NCBI GenBank assembly: GCA_905221605.1
Contig: CAJNDS010002120.1
Span: 252,501 to 277,500, forward strand
Reading direction: 5' to 3'
Length of the DNA: 25,000 nucleotides
Origin: Symbiodinium natans
Lineage: Eukaryota > Sar > Dinophyceae > Suessiales > Symbiodiniaceae
Made by a program: the position numbers and the translations under genes. Shown here in pieces: positions 19,733 to 25,000 of the stretch. Each line of letters begins with the position of its first letter. Within the stretch, counting starts at the first letter, position 1. A model generated the notes under the pieces. The model was given only the letters and a program-made list of their open reading frames with translations. It did not search any database and was not told the DNA's origin.

Positions 19733-19830
19733 GAGCGTGTTCAAATACCATCCTGCAGCACCCAAGTTTTGGGGACCGAGCGTGTTCAACTAGCATCCTG
19801 CTTTTTGGGGATCGAGCGTACTCAAATAGC
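19733..19830. repeat. 72-bp dimeric minisatellite, cluster 5 (short)
   Basis: Two to three units: a fused A/B, then A and B. It is bounded by the mosaic motif on both sides. Confidence 0.8.
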
Positions 19831-19939
19831 ACTTTGTGCTTATAGGGTTTGGTGAGGGTCCTAGAAGTTTGTCGCACGTCCCCTCCCTTCGCGCTCGTAG
19901 GGTGATCGTAAGCAGCTAGCACCCCATTTGCGCCCTGAT

Positions 19940-19977
19940 GACCAAATGGCTCACGCCATGGCGCGAGCTACTTGGTC
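19940..19977. repeat. 38-bp palindrome, copy e
   Basis: Dyad GACCAAATGGCTCACGCC around CCATGG with three mismatches, all transitions. Confidence 0.85.
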
Positions 19978-20170
19978 CTAGGGGAAACATCCATGTTGTT
20001 TTAACGCGTTAAGACACGTTTTCAGGGCTAGCGTTCTGCACCCAAAAGCCTGCGATGGTAGCGGATTCGTGGCCCTGTAGACCGCCTGCCTTTTAAAACG
20101 GTTCCAAAAGCCTGTGCTGGTAGCGTAATCGTGGCCCCATAACCCGCCTGCCTTCTAGGGCCCTCACCCA

Positions 20171-20635
20171 GCAGGAGCACGTTGGCCGGATCCACGTTTC
20201 AAGTAGGGCTGGGGCATGTTGGCCGGGTCCGGGGGGAACATGCAAAGACTGTCAGCGTTCTGCAGGTGGACTGCTACGCGCCTGTTGCCCGATGTTTTTG
20301 ACGCGCGTGTATGGGTGACGCTTCCAAAGAGCATCCCGACTCATCTTGCGGATGCCACGCTGTGCACAACTGACCCCCACCCCCCGCCCTCACCCCCTGC
20401 GCAAACCTAAAACATCAACCCAACCGAGGTCGCAGCAGTCGTACGCGTCCTCGTAGTTGTCCTCGTCTGATGGTCATACGAACGGTCGGCAGCGATGGCC
20501 CGTGCACACGACCATCACTAATTGGCACGTGTCAGAGCACCAGCCTTGCTGCATCAAGAGCCCCTCAGCACGTCGCGAAGTCCTGCAAACCATCTTTTGG
20601 GAACCGTTCAAGTTTCCATTCACTTTGCAACATGT
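20171..20635. other. Spacer between repeat mosaic and kinase gene
   Basis: No repeat or gene motif was recognised. It lies just 3' of the kinase stop codon, so it probably includes that gene's 3' untranslated region; no polyadenylation signal could be assigned (dinoflagellates lack a clear one). Confidence 0.4.
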
Positions 20636-22946
20636 TCATACGGCCTGGTCCCAACTGCCGTTGTCTACGTACTCGATGAATCGTGGCCTGAGAAAACGGG
20701 GTAAGACTTTAAGTAAAACAATTGGTCGTGGCATGAGCGACACGCAGTTGATCGGGATGGACGGCAAAGTTGGCCAACTCCTAGCGCAAAGAGCTTCAGG
20801 TTTCGCAGGTTTGGCGCAGAAGGCATGATGTTGCAATAAGTCTCGCAGCGCCTTCTTTCCCCTCACCTCTGGTGCAAAAGGGGGATCCAAAGTGAACTCC
20901 TCAAACTTGTCCTCGATGAGTTGTTGACAAGCGCTACTACAGGGCTGAGTCTGAGGTGTGAGTCAACGCATAGATCCACATCTTCCATTGAAGGAAGGAG
21001 AGGTAATCCGGGACTCCGGACCCAGTCGAAGGACCCTTTGTACCATGCATGGGCCTCCCACGCTCACCATGGCGCACAAGGAGTGCTGCTGGAGGAAAGC
21101 AGAGACAAGCACGATCAAGATTGCCTTCAAGTTCTGGGCACCGCCCGGGAGCATCGGGAGTCGGTTCCATGGCTCGTTTTCACACATGGCCTGCAGCAGT
21201 GGAAGACATGCCATCTTCTTTTGCTTCAGGGAAGACTTGAGCTGACTCGGAGCACATCCAGCCTTGCACAGGTCCTCACATTGGAGGAGCTGCGGCGGAA
21301 ACTCCACTGCGTTGATGCCGTTCCTCGGATTTTCAAAACCTCCACAGATCATGACGAAAGCCACACATCTCCAAAATAGGGACGAGCTCTAAGAACAAGG
21401 CAATACTTTCTCGTAGATTTCCATCTGGCTCGGCCTTGTGCAGCTTAGACAGGCACCACCGGGAAAAACGCAGCTGCACCTACCAAAGCTTGAGGGTGGG
21501 GGCCGCGCGCTCCGAAAGGAGACGACCCTGTCCTGTGCAGATGGCGATTTTGACAACATGTAGGGTGCTCTGCAGTGCCCTTCAGCCCCATGTTTGAGGA
21601 GCGATCATGAGCTCGAAGATGAGCACCCCAAGCATCCACCAGTCGACGGCATGGCTGTGTCCAGTCCTCAGTCACAAAGTGGGTGCCTGCCACCAGCGCC
21701 CGTGCGAACACAGAGGGCCGCGCATCGCAATGACCTCCGGAGCATAGTACTCGGCGGTGCCACAGGTCGTGTAGGTCTGCGATCGAAGGACTATGGGAGA
21801 CTACGGGCCCGCTTCCAGGGATCACCTTGCCTTACCAATGACGACTTTGGCCAAGCCCATGTCTGTGACCTCATAAGTGCTTAGTTTTTGACAACATGCA
21901 CACACACACACACACACACACACAGAGCAGCAGGCACATCTGGATCAAATGCTGGAACTAGCTGAGACAAACCTTCAGGTGGCCCTTCTCGTTGAGGAGC
22001 AGATTCTCCGGCTTCAGGTCCCTGACACGGCGCATGAACGGCAAGCAAATCCAACGCTCGTACCCTGACTCAGGCAAGGTTGCCTGTAGACGATGTTCCT
22101 TTCGTGTAGATGCTCGAGTGCACACACCTTTGACACGCATAAAGGATCACCATCTCGATTCCTTTTGCAGAGCGGCAGCAGCAGCAACAAAGCAACACAA
22201 ATGAGACTGGCACCACGCCAGCCGAATAGTATCTTGCATGTTTCTCGCTGCCGTAGAAGCCCTGCGCACTGAAACATGCAGCTTGATTGATCTTGCTTTG
22301 CAGACTGGCCTTCCGATGGTAGACTGAGTGCAGGTCTCCTCCTAAAGCAGGCCTCCAGTTCTTGTGCGCGGCTTCTGTGTCCAAATGCCGCATGAAAAAA
22401 GGCGGCAGCTTCAGGCCCCGGCTCCATCAAGAAATAGATCCACTGCTTGGAGTTGTACCTTTCAGCTACAAAAACACTCAACAACATCTTAATCCAGTCT
22501 CAGCAAGCTTGGTGATGATACATGTTAGTCCGTGGATGGAACGTCTGATAGAGGCGGATGATGAAGTCGGAATTCGTCATAAAGAGGATGTTCTTCTCAG
22601 TGATGACATTGTCCTTGATAAATCCATCTGTAGAAACTACACCGACGCGATTGAACTTCTCGCGTCCTGTGTGCCCGTCTCCACTATGAGCCCTTTGCTG
22701 ACGCCTGACATTTGGAGATTTTGTCAAGTCTCACTACTTTAACTGCCCATAGAAGATTCTTCACGAGCCGCCGACATTTCACGGCGTAGGTTTCACAGGC
22801 GGTCTTGTGTTCCCACAGTTCTACCTGCATCACAAAGCTTTCCTCAAGATTCCTCCAGGAGAGCCACACACGAGCCATACACGCATCCAAGGCACGATGC
22901 CGAAGCCACCTGCTCCCAGGAGACCGACCTTCTTGAGATCGCTCAT
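20636..22946 (-). CDS. AGC-family Ser/Thr protein kinase, PKG-like, multi-exon
   Basis: The catalytic domain is pieced together from small exons read right to left. Exons: 22896-22946 (glycine loop LLGAGGFGI), 22776-22824 (VELWEHK, YAVK lysine), 22664-22704, 22531-22613 (VITEKNILFM, RLYQTF), 22423-22458 (YFLME), 22310-22352 (LGGDLHSVYHRK), 22214-22261 (GFYGSEKHARYYSAGV), 22084-22127 (ALEHLHERNIVY), 21973-22021 (RDLKPENLLLNEKGHLK), 21831-21869 (VTDMGLAKVVIGK), 21727-21776 (TYTTCGTAEYYAPEV), about 21606-21653 (HAVDWWMLGVLIFELM), about 21500-21525 (SSPFGA), about 21402-21425 (MEIYEKVL), 21263-21323 (NGINAVEFPPQ), 21125-21190 (ENEPWNRLPMLPGG), 21022-21054 (HAWYKGSFDW), 20852-20911 (FTLDPPFAPEV), and a last exon ending at TGA 20636-20638 (DNGSWDQ). 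Introns are 48-110 nt, many with GC donors. Catalytic Lys, Glu, RD and APE are present; DFG is DMG. The 5' start and the 21427-21726 exon limits are uncertain. Confidence 0.88.
21899..21924. repeat. (CA)13 microsatellite in a kinase intron
   Basis: Dinucleotide run inside the 103-nt intron 21870-21972, between the catalytic-loop exon and the DMG exon. Confidence 0.95.
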
Positions 22947-23940
22947 CTTGGGCCTTGCACTCGCATATACTTGCATCACTTGTGATTTCGTCTTCGAGCG
23001 AAAGCATGAAAAACGTCACCGGCCTTCTTGGGTCGCCAGCCGTCGCTCGAAGCGGCGCCTGACCCGATAATGGTAGCGGTAGCCACACTGGGACAAGCAC
23101 TACTGGAAACGGCAGTCGTGGAAAGAATAACAAGGGTGCGTCTAGCGGCTTATGGAGGGTTTCTGTGGCCACTAAGGGATACGTCACAGAGCGCAAGGCA
23201 AAAGGAGGGCGACAGGCCTTGCGCTTCTTCCTGCCCGGCCCTCCCTGGCAGCATGTGACCACGTGGGAAACAGCTCTCTCCAAGAACAAATACTAAAGAA
23301 AAGTGCTAATTCAAAGAAAACCACAAGAACAACATCTGAGGAGAGCAACCTTGCCTTCCCCAGAAGCACTGCAAGACCTGGAAGGGCTTCACGCAAGCTG
23401 ACCACATCCCACTACTTCGTCCGGATTTTGCGCCGGCCGCCGCGCTCGAGGGTCAGAAAAATCTCCGCTGGGTCCCCCTGCTGAGGATAACTTCGGCTTT
23501 CTTGTCCTGAGAGGCCTGCGGGGGACCGAGGTGTGAGCACAATTGCACGGAAGGGGCACGCGTCTGCGCGCGTCTGACTTGTGGAAAGGTCGAGAGAAGG
23601 CTGCGCCATGCTGCGCCGCAGTTGTGCCGATTTCGACATCCTCTTGCGAGCAACGGCGAGGCCGACAGGCGTCGGACGAAATTTGACGGTTCACTTCGAA
23701 CTTATGAGGTACTCTGCGAGCAGCGGGAACAAGCGTCGAGTTGACAGTAACAATGCTCTCCGGCCTTGGACTTATCGCTTTGGGCATCTTCCTCAACAGC
23801 GTCCTGAGACAGGCTAACACAAAACTGCCGGGTGTTCTGTAGGAAGTCGTTAGAGTTAGACCGTTCGACCGGCTCTGGGCTTGATTTACTCAAATGCATA
23901 ATACATAGTATATCATGTACAGTCTACAAAATGTAGTGTA
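22947..23940. other. Region upstream of kinase exons; possible cyclic-nucleotide-binding fragment on minus strand
   Basis: The kinase needs more N-terminal coding sequence, expected here on the minus strand. One frame at about 23492-23415 reads PQQGDPAEIFLTLERGG, which resembles the opening of a cyclic-nucleotide-binding domain (x-Q-G-D-x-A-x-x-F-x-x-L-x-x-G). No phosphate-binding cassette (G-E-x-A/L-L...R-x-A) was found. Other frames on both strands show no motif. Exon limits cannot be placed. Confidence 0.25.
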
Positions 23941-23947
23941 GAATTCG

Positions 23948-23948
<1 letters not shown>

Positions 23949-23998
<50 letters not shown>
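23949..23998. repeat. (TA)n microsatellite in an AT-rich patch
   Basis: About 24 TA dinucleotides, within an AT-rich stretch 23880-24090 that contrasts with the GC-richer neighbourhood. Confidence 0.95.
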
Positions 23999-24001
<3 letters not shown>

Positions 24002-24080
24002 CATAATGGGTAATCATGCGCGTAGCACGTACTTTTATGTCTATACAACTATATAATGATATAACTATACTTATTATAAG

Positions 24081-24480
24081 AACACAAACTCGGAGCTGTA
24101 CCAGTAATGCAAGAGCTCTGTGTAGCTTGCATGAACAGTTAATTCGAATGCCGGTGGTCAGTCACCCCGGACTCCAGCAATGTTAACCCCAAGCCCTTTC
24201 AATCATGGCCTTGACGGAGGCTCTTGGAGGCATAAAGTAAGCTCATTTTGAGCTCTGAACCCTGCTGAACCCGTCAACACTTCTTTCGTTCCCGGGTTGG
24301 TGGCCTCAGAGGTGGGCTTGGGCTCCTCCACGTGGGGAAGAGCCTGAGCCTTTGAGGGAACTTGCATGCAGGATTCGGGCACAACTTGAGCAGCGCGAGA
24401 AGCAACTTCGCATGTGGACCCAACATCCATTCATGGGACAGCCGCATGTCTATGGCAGGAAGACTTGACTGAATATTTCC
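24081..24480. other. Unassigned; weak minus-strand open frame 24203-24430
   Basis: A 75-codon minus-strand frame has Pro/Glu/Ser-rich composition (HVEEPKPTSEATNPGTKEV) but no motif. It could be an exon or chance. Nothing else supported. Confidence 0.3.
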
Positions 24481-24483
24481 ATA

Positions 24484-24548
24484 CCCTAAACCCTAAACCC
24501 TAAACCCTAAACCCTAAACCCTAAACCCTAAACCCTAAACCCCAAACC
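24484..24548. repeat. Perfect interstitial telomere-type array (CCCTAAA)9
   Basis: Nine CCCTAAA heptamers in a row, all but the last intact (it drifts to CCCCAAA). It is flanked on both sides by ordinary sequence, so this is not a chromosome end. Confidence 0.95.
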
Positions 24549-25000
24549 CACCTCTGTTCAAGCACTTCAAAAACCTCAACCTCAGTCCCATTCATCAGGT
24601 TGGCTGCCCCGACGCCCGGAGCATGACCGTTGGCTGTGGATGTATGCTGTAGGCTTGAGGCCCTCCGCACCCCGTTTGGATGGATATGAGAACTACAGTG
24701 AAACTGAAAACTCAACCCCTTGCACCTTACTTTAAACCGGAGTGCAAGCGCCTTCGGAGTTCTCAGTGGCTGAGGGCTTCGGTTTTGGGTTAAGATGGGT
24801 TAAGGCAGAGCTTGGAGGTTTCAAGATCTTGGGGCCATGGACATGAATCTTGGGAGAAGCAAAATCTTTTAGGCCCGCAGCCTGTGGCTCCGGAAGGAGA
24901 GCACGACCTGACTCGTCACCGTAGGCCTGGGTCCAAGTAGGGCACCAAGTATCTTGCAGGATCTTCGGGGCTAGCGGCCAAGGTGGGCACGTGCAGCAAG
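24549..25000. other. Unassigned right end of window
   Basis: No convincing ORF, motif or repeat was seen; GGTTTTGGGTTAAGATGGGTTAAGG near 24781 is faintly telomere-like. Confidence 0.4.

Larger units (their letters stand above)
18570..20170. repeat. Dispersed repeat mosaic, right part
   Basis: Continuation of the mosaic past the 1500-bp insertion, starting TGCTCGTAGGGTTTGGTGAG. It contains palindrome copy d (18676-18712), foldback unit 2 (18861-19613), minisatellite cluster 5 (about 19733-19830) and palindrome copy e (19940-19977). The recurring sequence around ACGGTTCCAAAAGCCTGTGC is near 18815, 20098 and, with a small change, 15128. No supported gene. Confidence 0.8.

Noticed and set aside
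22684-23289. 201-codon minus-strand frame over the kinase 5' exons
   Set aside because: It reads exon B in the right frame but then runs through introns and other exons out of frame; the kinase motifs require splicing.
24484-24548. True chromosome end
   Set aside because: Ordinary sequence continues for 450 bp beyond the array and it has only nine units.

Overview
The window looks like nuclear DNA of a dinoflagellate, probably of the Suessiales/Symbiodiniaceae type, though the species cannot be fixed from the sequence. Four things point there: interstitial CCCTAAA/TTTAGGG arrays; a kinase gene whose many short introns mostly use GC donors (AG|GC...AG|G) with some GT and one probable GA donor; a retroelement polyprotein of a kind I recall from dinoflagellate gene models; and very low gene density with layered repeats.

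Layout. (1) 1-6131: a plus-strand, 5'-truncated Ty3/gypsy-like retroelement. Its coding sequence runs through nine open segments joined by about eight frameshifts, with no nonsense codon inside the segments I followed. Domains in order: Gag, CCHC knuckle, CCCH finger, DTG protease, paired CxxC motifs, a double-stranded beta-helix domain with the iron/2-oxoglutarate signature HxD...H...R, RT thumb/connection plus RNase H, an alpha/beta-hydrolase-like conserved domain, and a phospholipase-D-like HKD domain. I see neither an RT Y-x-D-D core nor an integrase. (2) 6.1-10.2 kb: three long same-strand (AGT)n arrays with hexamer and octamer sub-blocks, a 24-nt G run, and a short repeat present in opposite orientations on the two sides of the middle array. 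(3) 10.2-13.7 kb: mostly unassigned, with two weak minus-strand coding candidates and a degenerate telomere-like tract. (4) 13.7-20.2 kb: a mosaic of one dispersed repeat family. Its modules are a 72-bp dimeric minisatellite, a 38-bp palindrome in five copies, and foldback arms. A 1500-bp inverted-repeat element flanked by the 4-bp repeat CATT is inserted in it. (5) 20.6-22.95 kb: a minus-strand AGC-type protein kinase gene, closest to PKG-like kinases, with about twenty small exons. It is the one convincing host gene. (6) 22.95-25 kb: possible upstream kinase sequence, an AT-rich patch with (TA)n, and a clean 9-copy CCCTAAA array.

The retroelement domains would form one polyprotein. The 13.7-20.2 kb mosaic is non-coding as far as I can see. 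The kinase is an independent host gene lying directly downstream of the mosaic. All domain calls come from motif reading, without database search.
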